64,000 nucleotides of DNA. It comes from Effrenium voratum (lineage: Eukaryota; Sar; Dinophyceae; Suessiales; Symbiodiniaceae). The translations under genes and the position numbers were made by a program. The DNA is taken from positions 119,534 through 183,533 of the forward strand of contig CAUJNA010003750.1 of NCBI GenBank assembly GCA_963377175.1, in the 5' to 3' direction. The notes beneath the pieces are model-generated. The model saw only the letters and a list, made by a program, of their open reading frames with translations, was not told the DNA's origin and searched no databases. This document shows, in pieces, positions 54,001 through 64,000 of this stretch. Every line of letters begins with the position of its first letter. Within the stretch, counting starts at the first letter, position 1.

Positions 54001-54960
54001 GTTGCAGCCGTCAGCTAGCACTATGGCACGTGAAGTTTTCCGTTCGCAATGGGAGTTAAAGGGGGTTTCTCATAATTATGGGCCCTTTTCTGCCCGTCCC
54101 CAAAGGGGCGATCTTTTTCACCACTCTCCCAATGTAAGGGCCTAAAACATTACACATGTCAATCTCATGATGACTCGAATTTGTGTTAACGTATAGCCCA
54201 CCATTTTAATGAGTTTGGCCCTTCATGAAGCAAGAAAAGCCAACCTGGAGGCGTAAGCGATGCGCATATCATCACAGTAGCAGGAGCCTTGTTGCAGTCT
54301 CATAGTATTGAGAGTGTGTCAGTTGATAGTCAACGTTAGCGAGACAAAACCAGAAAGTCATGGAACTCTTCCCACAATGCGCGAGCTCTGCCTTCAGGAT
54401 CTACGCGCTCAGCCACTACACGGCCCACTTTCCCACGTCTCTGTGGATGCTTGGCAGTAAGTGGCGCTGAACCAGCTTTGAACTATTCGAGGGCCGATTC
54501 CACATTTCCGCATTTTTTTTAAAGGGGCAGGGTACTTGTCCAAGAAAATCTGGCTATAATCTACTTGGAGGGCTTACCAGGTTTTGGTAAGTGTGTCACA
54601 ACGGTTGCGAACCACTTCCCAAGTGCATACCCTTTTTTTGCAGTGCCACTTGCCAACTATCACTTGCCAACTACCACTTACCAGCTACCTGAAGGTTTCT
54701 TTGAGCCTGTGTTTAGCGCCCATGCCTTCGTGTGTCCTGTGGCTGCAGTCGCTTTGACTTCTCCGTACTGTTGGGCAAAATAGACTTGGCAGTTGATGAG
54801 TGGTTTATCCCAAGATTGTTAGGGTTTCACCGATCCCAGGTGGTACGTTGCCTGGATATGTCCATCCGCATTCGCGAAACTCCTCAAATGCCTCCAAATG
54901 GTGGTACTGACACGGAAGCCGCTCCCTCCAAGTCAGCCAGAGGTCAACACCCCGTATGAG
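51092..54960. other. Host flank, scattered exon-like segments only
   Basis: Segments near 51125-51390 and 53080-53280 stay open with protein-like composition in one or two frames but lack recognisable domains and have no consistent splice junctions. I saw no RNA gene or simple-repeat array. Confidence 0.35.
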
Positions 54961-55059
54961 GGATGGTTTTCATGAGACCATCCCTCCTAGGCGGTTTTAA
55001 AGGGAGCCTTACATCCGGCTGTTTCCCCTCCCCCCCCGCCCCGTATATGGTATAAGCTC

Positions 55060-55195
55060 AGGACCGGCAGCACCAGCATGGCCTTGAACACCTCCTGCCG
55101 GCGCGTCTTCGGGATCATGCGCTGGACAGTGATGGCGGTTGTGGCCTGGATGGACAGATGGAACCCCAGAAGTGGAGACTTCCCATAAACCTTCT
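55060..55195 (-). CDS. Possible host exon, product unknown
   Basis: On the minus strand one frame reads KSPLLGFHLSIQATTAITVQ, then RMIPKTRRQEVFKAMLVLPV and LSLYHI, with GC-biased third positions. It may be part of a membrane or mitochondrial protein; nothing specific is recognised. Confidence 0.3.
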
Positions 55196-55540
55196 GAAGG
55201 CGTGGGGCCCTGCAACCCCATAACCCCACGCAGCACCTGCCGCTTGCTTGTAACTGTTTGGTTCTTCGAAGCGGCTCCTGGATTGGCTAATAGCTGACGC
55301 TGATCAACAGCTCTGTTTCCAATAAAAGGTTTTCCCCAGAAGTGTGAGCCTTTGTGGAGTCAGGTGCAGCTTTCGGATTGTGCTGAAAAGGTTTTCAGCC
55401 GAATCCAATTCCTTGCTTTTGCACCTCAAAGTGAACGGATTCCTTGACTCGGCGTCCTTGAGCCCCAGATCGACACTTTGGCAGTTGCCTCGCACCTTAT
55501 GGGGTTGCCCACTGAACCTTTTTGCGGGGTTCGACATCAA

Positions 55541-57960
55541 CTTTTAACCCCCATGATTGCGCCCCCTGGGGTGATGTTATTTTCGATTTTCGTGAGACAA
55601 CTTGGGTCGTTGGAGCAACCTTGGGGGTTGTCAAATATCTGACCCATATGTCAACAGAGCTGCCTCCGGAAAAAAAAACGGGCCCTGATTTTGACAAGCC
55701 TCCCTTCTTGCTGAATCCTTTTTTTACATCGGCCCCAGCAAGCCCCGAGAGCCGAACTACGATCAACGCCTGGGTGGATGATGGTTGGTATGGGACAGTT
55801 TCAACCGGAAGTTGTGTTGTTGGTTGTGGCTGTGGTTGGTTGTGGTTGGTTGCGCTTGTTCTTGTTGGTAGTTGTTGGCTGTAGGAGTTCTCCCAGGTGA
55901 CCCTTTCGCTTTGGACCGTAGCGGCTAGGAGCTCCATTCGCTAAGGAGGGCCTATATGGTTTCAAGCAAGGCGTTGGACTCAACCGCACCTGTTTGATAT
56001 GCTTCAGTTTTTTTGAGGTACCCTTGTTTGGTGCTGGCTTAAAGGGGAGCCAAAAGGAAAACTATCCTTTCTTGCTGATTTTGACACAGACACACCCATT
56101 TGCGTGGTTCATGACACTTTTCTTGCGATTTGGTTTTCCCGAAAGGTAGATCATGTCATGAGGGTGCACAGAACGGGCATGAATTGGTTTCGTTACCTGA
56201 GGTCCCTTACCTGGATGGTTTGTAGGCTATGGGGGTCATTCCTTCATTCCCGGCTCAGAGCCAGAAAGCTACTTCCAGTTTGCAATTCATTCATTTGCCC
56301 GATCAGCTGCTGCCGGCTTGTAAGCTGAGACCATTTGCCTCATCCTGGAACTTGCGTCGCGCTTCGCCCAGAAGGCGCGTACTGTGTGGCCTGTTCCACG
56401 GCGTTAGGATTTGGGGGCATTGTCGTTTTTCCAGGGCTGGATGTTGATTCAATGCACACAGCGATTCCATTTGCCTGTTTAGGCAACCAAGGGAACCGCC
56501 CTTTAAGGCAGTGAAAGGACTGGTTGATTTCTACACGAGCTGGATTCACTGGTGAGTCAGTCTCGAACAAAGCCATCAGCCACTGCGGAAGCGGACCTGG
56601 CGTCGATGCCCAATTTCCATGATCCCTACGACCTATACAACGCCCTCGGGAGGGGCATGGGGCATGTTATGGGGAAGAATGTGCGTAAGAGAACAGTTCG
56701 ATTCCAGGAGGGATGTCTTGGAAGGGGGGGGCCCGTCCCCCCTTTTTGGCTGGCTTTCAAGAGAAGTCAAAAGGAACCCAGCCCTCCTTTTTGAGACGCC
56801 CTACGCAGTCAGGATTCCACGTTTTGATTCTGGCACCCTTTAGTTCGAGGGGTCTTCAAAATGAACAAGGGTGGCCCGTTTTCCCCATGGCGACTGGAGG
56901 TCCGGGAATGGTTTTTACATTTGTATTTTAGGGAACTTCAAAACCAATTTGGACATGAATCCCCTGAAGGATGTCCACTAGAACTCACGGCTCCTTACGT
57001 AACACTCATACCATGGCAACATAAGAGGTACAATCCGTTGGCCGGAGGCTTCCAAATTGGAACCAGAAAGTCCCATCCCGCTCTGAAACGGGCTTCGCCA
57101 GGCCCAGTGTTTTAAGCCGGTGGTCCAAGGCTCAGAGTCGAGTCGGGCGCAGCGACATGTGGGGCTTCGGTGTCTAGTTGGATTTCCGAAAAAGAAGACA
57201 ACTCCAGAATGTCTCCCTTTGGTAGGGTGTGCTGCATTTCCCGTTTTGGAAAGCTACAACCGTGGCAGTTGCAAAAAGAAACCAGCGGTGAATTGAAGCT
57301 GAAATCCAGAGGCCCCTCTTGCGCTTCCCTCTAAGACAACCTGAAAAAAGGATGTTGAGCCTCAAAAAGGGGACAGCTAGTTTTGGCTAACAAACACAGA
57401 CGGCTATTCTTGGCCTGTTTGCTAGCCATGTTCTCGGCGCAAATTGTAACGAGCGACTTTACCCAGAAGGAAAGCGAGCTTGTTCACCAGACGATCCCAG
57501 TTTCCAGTTAGTGAATTATTTTGACCATGTAGGAAGTTTCAGGGCTTACATGGCCTCATACATACAATATGTGTTTCTTATATATAATTATATAATGTAT
57601 ATGTTTGTTCTCACCCAAAGCGGCATATGCTTACCTAACCTTTGGTGGTGGCCCTGAACCAGGGATAAACCGCTTGTGCAGGGCGATCTTAACGCTCGCT
57701 GATAATAAGTTGCAGCCCAGATTATGAAACTGACCCGCGCACGTAGAATGAACAAGCTATGAGAACAAGCTATGATTAAAGGAAAAAAACAAATCTCAAG
57801 CCTGTTGCACCCACTTGGCGGACTTAGCAGCTTGTCACAGGGGGGGGTCAAGCATGTTTGAGCATCCCAATGGCTATTTGGCCATATGAATCAATAATTT
57901 GGCCAGACACGATTGCAGTTGTGCCCCCTTTTTCTCTTTTCGCTTAACAGTGATGACAGT
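55541..57960. other. Host flank with dispersed repeats and one exon-like segment
   Basis: Dispersed palindromic repeat copies lie at about 56006-56070 and 56735-56805. A plus-strand segment at about 56570-56690 reads ADLASMPNFHDPYDLYNALG and on in an otherwise featureless region and may be an exon. An AT-rich stretch (57565-57603) has no further features. Confidence 0.35.
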
Positions 57961-58079
57961 CATGCTACTGCGTGTGAGCCGTTCCAGTATCAGGGCGCTT
58001 CTGCCTTTCGGTTCGGACCATAGCTGTCCTTTGTAAAAAGACAAAAATAAAAACAAAACCAAGCAGACAGGCGGACCGA

Positions 58080-58215
58080 CAGAGCGACACACACACACAC
58101 ACACACAGCGAGCCAGGCAGTCTCAGGCAGGCAGACACGCAAAGACAGACGGACGGAGCGACGGACTGACGCACAGACAGATAGACATAGACAGACAAAC
58201 AGACCCACAGAGAGA

Positions 58216-58259
<44 letters not shown>

Positions 58260-58465
58260 CAGACGGACGGACGGACGGACAGACGGATAGAGAGCCAGAG
58301 ACAGACAGAACAGAGAGACAGAGCCAGACACAGAGAGACAGAGACAGACAGAGACAAACAGAGGCCGGCAGAGACCAACAGAGACAAAGACAGACAGAGA
58401 CAGACAGAGAACAACAGAGACAAAGACAGAGACACAGACAGAGAGACAGACAGAGACAGAGTCAC
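58080..58465. repeat. GACA/GAGA/GACG repeat cluster
   Basis: Purine-rich tetranucleotide tract: a short (CA)n run (58087-58107), GACA and GACG units, a (GA)n run (about 58215-58256) and GACAGA units. Ser/Leu/Cys-rich frames on the minus strand are artefacts. Confidence 0.9.
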
Positions 58466-59074
58466 ACGGAGACGATACACATACATAAATGCTTGCATAC
58501 ATAAATATGATGAGGTTCGGTCAAAACATCCGCTAATCCATGGTCCATTGCAAAGGAACATTGGACTCACCAAATTCACAGAGTGCAGGAGCATGGGTGT
58601 CCATTTGCAGGTAGAAACTAGCGGCTCATCTGTTTGAGTTTCAGCCTTGCGGCTTGAGCAGGATAGGGCGTCCTTCGTACTCCCTTGTATCACGCGTCGA
58701 CATCCCCTCATTCAGTTTCCTTGATGGAGAATTGACATTCATCGGGGAAGGCGTCGCTGACGCGTTGTGCAGCTGCGCCGATTAGACGTCGTGGGCAGCG
58801 CTGACGTTTCGTGTTTCTTCAGCAGTGAAGCTGACATCCTTGGTCATCTTAGTAACGTGGAGGTTGTCAGACTTGTGAGTGCGGCGTTTAGATGGGTTTC
58901 ATTCCATTTACCAGGGTAATCTATTTTTCCAAAAGTTCACCTATGCTCAGGACATCCCCCATACCGGAGCCTCCCTGATTTTATTCTAGGTAATTTACCA
59001 CCCTTTTGGAAAATCCAACCCGAACCCCCTTGGACTCGCGTTGTCGCGTGTTCCGCTCGTTCCGTGCAGTGCTC

Positions 59075-59150
59075 TCCTGCATCTTCTGCTTCGCGCCCTT
59101 CATTGTGGCCTTCACGGCGGTGTGGGGCGTCGTGGTGGTGATCTTCAGGC
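59075..59150 (+). CDS. Possible host exon encoding a membrane segment
   Basis: After CGTGCAG a frame reads VLSCIFCFAPFIVAFTAVWG then VVVVIFRQ, a hydrophobic span long enough for one transmembrane helix, ending ATCTTCAG before GCAAGG. A GC-type donor would be consistent with dinoflagellate splicing, but this is inference from one site. Confidence 0.35.
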
Positions 59151-60002
59151 AAGGGGAAAATTATTCGTCGTACGGGTGGGGTGGTGACACAATGAGGGCC
59201 ACTGCTATAATTTGAGACCCTGGTTGAAAGAATCCGCCAACCCCTCCCGACCCCCCAGAAAAGTCCACGCTCAGTTGGTAGCACCACCCGCACCTATCCT
59301 GGATATCCGAAGAGTACAAGATGTTAGGCTGGCTCAATGATCATATCCTGGAGGGCTAGACAGGGCGTAGAAGAGCTACACAAGATAGTACCGTTTCCAG
59401 AGTCTAGATTTCAATCAACAGGACATCCACCTATAGATAGCTGTGCCCGTACGGTGGATTCCCCAAGTACAAGTGAGCCAACCAAATAGACGGGTTTCCC
59501 TTGTCAAGCACTGGCTGATTTTAACTCCAACCTGGGGATCGAAAGACACAATTGGCTAGCCCCAACTTTCATTTCCCTCGTTCCCTGCTCAAAAAGGAGA
59601 ACCGCCGTTTTGAGTGTCCACCTATTTTGACACATCCCATAATGCAAAGTGGGCTTCCGGAAGTGTTCTGATGTGTACCCAGTGTTTCCCTTGATTTGTC
59701 TAGGTCATCAGCAAAACCCACCCTTGTCAGCCCACAAGTCGGTAGAATTTTGGTTTCTGGGGAATCCACCTTGGGGAGGTCCCATGAAGCCCAAGCTTTC
59801 GACAGGGTGGACCACAGCCAGAGCACGCTGGAAGAATGCAGCGACCTCTACTGGATCGCCTTCTTTACGCGGCGTGGCCTATTCCCGGAACATCGGTTTC
59901 CAGGGGTTGTTTTTGGTTTTTGATGCCACCCCCGGGAATTCCCCTTAAAAGAGTGCTGGATGAGTGCAACAATTGGCGGAATCGACAGTTGGCGCCTGTT
60001 TT

Positions 60003-60082
60003 CACTAACATGGAACCTGCCAGAGGTTCCCTTTTAAAGGACAGTTGTCTTCCAGGACCTCTAAGTCAAGTTCCATGTTAGT
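60003..60082. repeat. Long imperfect hairpin
   Basis: CACTAACATGGAAC (60005-60018 area) pairs exactly with GTTCCATGTTAGTG (60070-60083 area), and an inner AGAGGT/ACCTCT pair aligns within the same loop. It could be the remnant of a small inverted-repeat transposon or a foldback element. Confidence 0.65.
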
Positions 60083-60129
60083 GGATGGGAGGGTAAAATG
60101 TTGTCCAGACCATTTGCTGTCTAGACTAT

Positions 60130-61200
60130 AATATAGTCTGTTTAGTGACAGAGGACCATCAAGGGAAAGAACATATTATGGCTTGCTATGGCTCTGAATC
60201 AGTATTGGATATAGGTTGGACATGTAGTTGGAACCCTGCATGGCCCCTTTTTCTGGATGTGCGTTCTCAACCTTGTGTTGGATGCGGGCTTGTCTTTTTT
60301 GGAGGCTGCGAAGTTGCAACTCGGCAGACCGCAGGTAGCCTAGGCGTCCTTTTAATTTCAAAGGCTAGTTGAGCATCGACTTCCAGGGTGAAAGTTGGCA
60401 CACTTCCTTTCATGTCTGGAAAGGGATGGTGGAACACCGGAATGGGAAATCTGCGTTATCTACTTTCACCGAAGTATACGTCTGCAGCTTTTGAAAGCTG
60501 AAAGCAGAGTTTGTCGAACAGGTTTGTTCATCGACAGTTTTCTGCGACCATGTTAGTCAATGCCAAACAAGGTCGCAAAGTGGTTGGTGCCAGGCAACTC
60601 AACAGGCAGTTCGGTTTTAATCCACCCATGGAATCCATATGGTGCAAGCAAGCGATTCTCTAGAACCCCTTTTGCGTTTTGTTAGGGCATTATGTGCATC
60701 AGGGTAGTTTAGGCTTTTTGAACATGGGTTGGATTCCTTTGGCTTTTATTTAAGCCCCGCAAGGGGTAACCCCCAACAAAAACAACCCATTCGAATCGTG
60801 GTCCACGTGAAAGACAGCCTGGTTGTTGACTTGTCTGCTTGAGCTGTGGTCAATTGCTTCAGGTTGTCCAAAAGCCAAGGTATTTGGGTCAGCTCATCCT
60901 GGTGGTTTGTATTTGGGCCAGAAGCTCAAGCGGGATGGGAGATGCGGAAGCTGCAGATTAATAGTTGCATGTGGGTCTTTCTCAAATAGGATCCCTTTCT
61001 GGATGGGTCTTAAGGAGAGAGCAAAAGGAAACAAACCATTCTTTTGGACCACTATGTTGGGATTACTTCATAAATAGGTTCCCCCCTTTTGGATAGAGGG
61101 CTATGAACAGCATCAAGTTTTCCGCGACCATCTAGGCAAGGGTATGTAAAAACGCCGTGTATACATGCCATATGCACATATTCTCTATATATGAATAAGA
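60130..61200. other. Host flank, no recognisable gene
   Basis: A small palindrome AGACTATA/TATAGTCT lies near 60123-60140. Two diverged dispersed repeat copies are seen around 60720-60790 and 60980-61050. No coding or RNA feature that I can support. Confidence 0.4.
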
Positions 61201-61203
61201 ATG

Positions 61204-61294
61204 CGAATAGCACTACCTCTACTACTACTGCTACTACTGCTATTGCTACTACTACTAGTGCTATTACTACTACTACTACTACTACTACTACTAT

Positions 61295-61329
<35 letters not shown>

Positions 61330-61423
61330 TGCCTCCTACTACTACTACTACTAGTACTTCTAGTACTACTACTACTGCTACTACTACTACTGCTGCTGCT
61401 ACTACTAGTACTGGTACTACGAG

Positions 61424-61464
<41 letters not shown>

Positions 61465-61537
61465 GTACTACTGCTGCTGCTGCTGCTGCTGCTTCTAGTA
61501 CTAGTACTACGAGTACTACGAGTACTACTAGTATTAG

Positions 61538-61574
<37 letters not shown>

Positions 61575-61625
61575 GCGACTGCTACTATTACTACTACTAC
61601 TACTACTACTACTGCTTCTACCTTT
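61204..61625. repeat. (CTA)n trinucleotide array
   Basis: More than 120 trinucleotide units, mostly ACT/CTA with islands of GCT and AGT, ending at about 61620. It yields long Thr-, Leu- or Ser-only frames that are not genes. Confidence 0.95.
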
Positions 61626-61634
61626 TCCGATTAG

Positions 61635-61850
61635 GAGGGTGATGATGATGATGATGATGGTCAGGATGATGACGAAGATGATGCTGCTGATGATGATGAT
61701 GATCATGATGACGATGATGGTCATGATGATCATGATAATGCTCTTGATCTTGATCTTGATGATCCTGAAAATCATGATGATCACGATGATCTTGGATGAT
61801 CATGAATCATGATCATCATGATGATCATAATATCATTTGTACTAGTATAG
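61635..61850. repeat. (GAT)n-rich array
   Basis: Directly following the CTA array, GATGATGAT-type units interspersed with CATGAT and TTGATC run for about 200 bases. The abrupt change of unit suggests separate expansions. Confidence 0.9.
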
Positions 61851-61859
61851 ATAGATATA

Positions 61860-64000
61860 TTTACGCACACACACACCACCCCTTGAAGAAGTTGAAGTCA
61901 TGCTCGACCAAAGTTTGGACTTGGGTATACCCCAAAATGTTGGACCCGATTTAGGGAAGAACCCAAAGACAACCAACCGAGTACTGTATTTGGCCTTGGG
62001 CAAACACCCGCCCAAGATTTCCCACATCTGCGAGTTGCCATGGGGTCGTGTCTCTTTTGAGGGTGCCCTCAAAGGTCGGAGAAGCCATCCTTGTTGTGGG
62101 CCTCTTGTGCTGAGACTTAAAACCATTGGTTGAACACTTCAAGGTTTTTGTCACCTGGGCCCTTGCGCGAAACACTGGTAGGATATCACAGGCAGATTCA
62201 CCTGGGCCTGTGCCCTTTGAACCCCAATCAGTTCACTTTGGGATCGGCCAAAGAAATGGGAGTCCTTTTCATGGACCCCACAGTGGATTCCATTTGCCGT
62301 TGTGGGTGACCAACCATTCTCCTAGTTCCCTTGGTTACCTATATATACAGGGAAATGGAGTCACTGGCATGGACATGCACAGGTTGTTCGTTGAGCCCAT
62401 TTTTGTGGCCAGGCCTCTTTATGCTGCATTGCCACGTCGGCCGGGCTGGGCGTCTTTGTCCTGGGCCGGTAGCTTCCGGCCATGTTCTTAGGAGGCCTGA
62501 CTTGCAAAGCTTCGGTTGTTGCCGGCCCCCAAAAAAGCCAACCCCCAAAGAAGCGTGTAGCTTCAACAGGACACCCCCAAACGGGGGAGCCAGTTAGCTG
62601 GATGGAAGGACTCCAGATTACTCCGCAGCTCAATGACTGGGGAGCCCTGAGGTTTTAAACCTCGATCACAAACAGGCAGCACCAAATGGTTTGATAGTTT
62701 GCAGGTGCTCTTCCATTCTGACAACCAGCAACTTGCGGATGGCGTTGACGTTGCTCGCATCGCGAGTGAACATAGACGGGCTAGGCCGACAGATCAGCTT
62801 GGTCAAACAGAAACGGAACCGGGGTTCTGCCGTTTAGACCAGTTCCCTGTTTGCGAAACCCAGGGCCCCCGAAAAAGAAACCCAGGAAGGGTTCGCTTAT
62901 TTCCCAAAGGAGTCAGCATGCACATCATGATTGAAACCGCTCGTTAAAACAAAAGACAAACTACATGCTGTTGGCAGATGTCACCGTGACGAAGCAGCAT
63001 TACTTACTGTTAGTACGTGATACCAGGGAACCACCCCCTTTACTGCAACTTCGAGTACGCCCTTCCAGTTGCGTCACAGTGGCCTACTTATTGTCACTCT
63101 GCAATCAGTGCTGGCATTGAGGCTGCAGCATAGCCATCGCTTGCTTTTGGGACTTTCATTTCGGTTGGAAGAATGATGTGCAATGCAATGCTAATCTAGA
63201 GCGGTTTCAGAAGAGTGTCTACTCTAGGCCTGTTTTTCAGACCAGTTCTGATGTTGGCTGTTTGGCACTCCTGACATGCTAAGGCCTTCAAACAGTAGCG
63301 TTGAGCAACCAACAGAAAGCAACCTTCTGCAAGTACCACACTGCTTGGTTTTCTCAGGCACATGTGTGGATGCAATCTTGGGCATCTACACAATCCTATT
63401 AAGGTACTCAGCCTTTTTCAGGGTAATGCGCATGTTAAACTAGAAGCACACACCTCTTCTCTCATAAGGTTCCATGCCGTATCTTGATTTTGAGGTCCCT
63501 GCATAGAGCATCAAGTACTGTTCACCGCAGTGAAGCGTTTGGAAGCAAGTCAGGCCCAAAGCACCTGCAGAGATCATTTGCGCTTGGCAGCCAAAGTCTG
63601 ACCCAAGGCAACCCTTAAAGCTTGAATACTCGGCCGCGTGTGCGGCACGGGCTTTGACGCCCCATGCATGTAGAGGATAGTCCAGGATAGTCCCTGGCAG
63701 CTGCAAGGTCTATTCCAGCTATACCTTCTACATTCTCTTTAAGTATCCTTCTCTTCAACAAATGGGCCAAACCCCTTGGAATATTTGGCTGTTTTTTGTT
63801 TCTTCGGAGAACGATGGGTGAAGGGATTGGGGAATCAACCCCTCCTAAGCAAAAAATTGGGGTGCCCCTTGTTCTGTCAACCTGGGGCTCGGCTGCTTTG
63901 GCTTCCTGAACTCCTCCTTACGTCTCTGGCGGCTTGCGCAGCTTGATGCCCGAGAAAAGCCGCGCGCGCGCGGCGTGCGGCCAGCGGCTCGTAGCAGGGG
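61860..64000. other. Host flank, no recognisable gene
   Basis: Balanced-composition sequence with short overlapping frames on both strands, none with a recognised domain. The extreme end (63958-63985) is a GC-rich CGCGCGCG stretch. I see no RNA gene. Confidence 0.4.

Noticed and set aside
59780..59900. AFDRVDH peptide resembling a LINE reverse-transcriptase motif
   Set aside because: No other reverse-transcriptase motifs flank it in any frame; it also partly resembles a defective EF-hand. Too short to call.
61185..61812. Poly-Ser, poly-Thr and poly-Leu open frames
   Set aside because: Products of the CTA trinucleotide array; every frame is open.

Overview
The window is about 42 kb of repeat-rich, GC-moderate nuclear DNA interrupted by one AT-rich insertion of 21,990 bp (26744-48733). 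The flanks (1-26743 and 48734-64000) have no recognisable complete gene. They hold long CA, TTGT, CTA and GATG microsatellite tracts, a CA-rich satellite with higher-order structure, a dense family of short dispersed palindromic repeats, and only scattered exon-like open segments. This suggests a large, gene-sparse protist genome. A dinoflagellate is my best guess, but no marker gene proves it.

The insertion is a complete endogenous Polinton-like virus (PLV). It has about 0.98 kb terminal inverted repeats (26744-27716 and 47755-48733), a perfect 5-bp target duplication (ACAAC, 26739-26743 and 48734-48738), and AG...CT termini. Joining the host flanks across one copy of the duplication gives a continuous open frame, so the element seems to have landed in a host coding exon.

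Layout of the element. The left arm (28092-29662, minus strand) carries four small genes of unknown role, two with zinc-binding motifs. A central morphogenesis block (29968-40648) carries an A32/FtsK-type packaging ATPase, a small Cys-rich protein, a candidate myristoylated protein, two low-complexity proteins, the double jelly-roll major capsid protein (split by a frameshift), a class-3-lipase-like protein, the single jelly-roll minor capsid (penton) protein, a zinc-finger protein and a fibre protein ending in an S74 chaperone domain. The right arm (40749-47883, plus strand) is the replication/integration block: a small basic protein (frameshifted), a CxxC protein, an rve integrase, a short broken ORF, a 1176-residue protein combining an OTU-like region, a divergent family-B DNA polymerase palm, an SF1 helicase and a C-terminal zinc module, and a second CxxC protein whose 3' end lies inside the right inverted repeat.

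Four right-arm transcription units share a conserved upstream motif (TTCTTGTAAA... followed by GTATTTAAAGAAATA), which looks like an early-class promoter. Most morphogenesis genes instead have TATA-like AT strings directly against the start codon. The major capsid gene, the 40749 gene and the 43203 ORF carry frameshifts and one in-frame stop lies at 43679, while the ATPase, penton, fibre, lipase, integrase and polymerase-helicase frames are intact. The copy is therefore either recently decaying or contains assembly indels. A GC-richer, host-like insertion with a 22-bp tandem repeat (27717-28057) interrupts the left arm just inside the inverted repeat.
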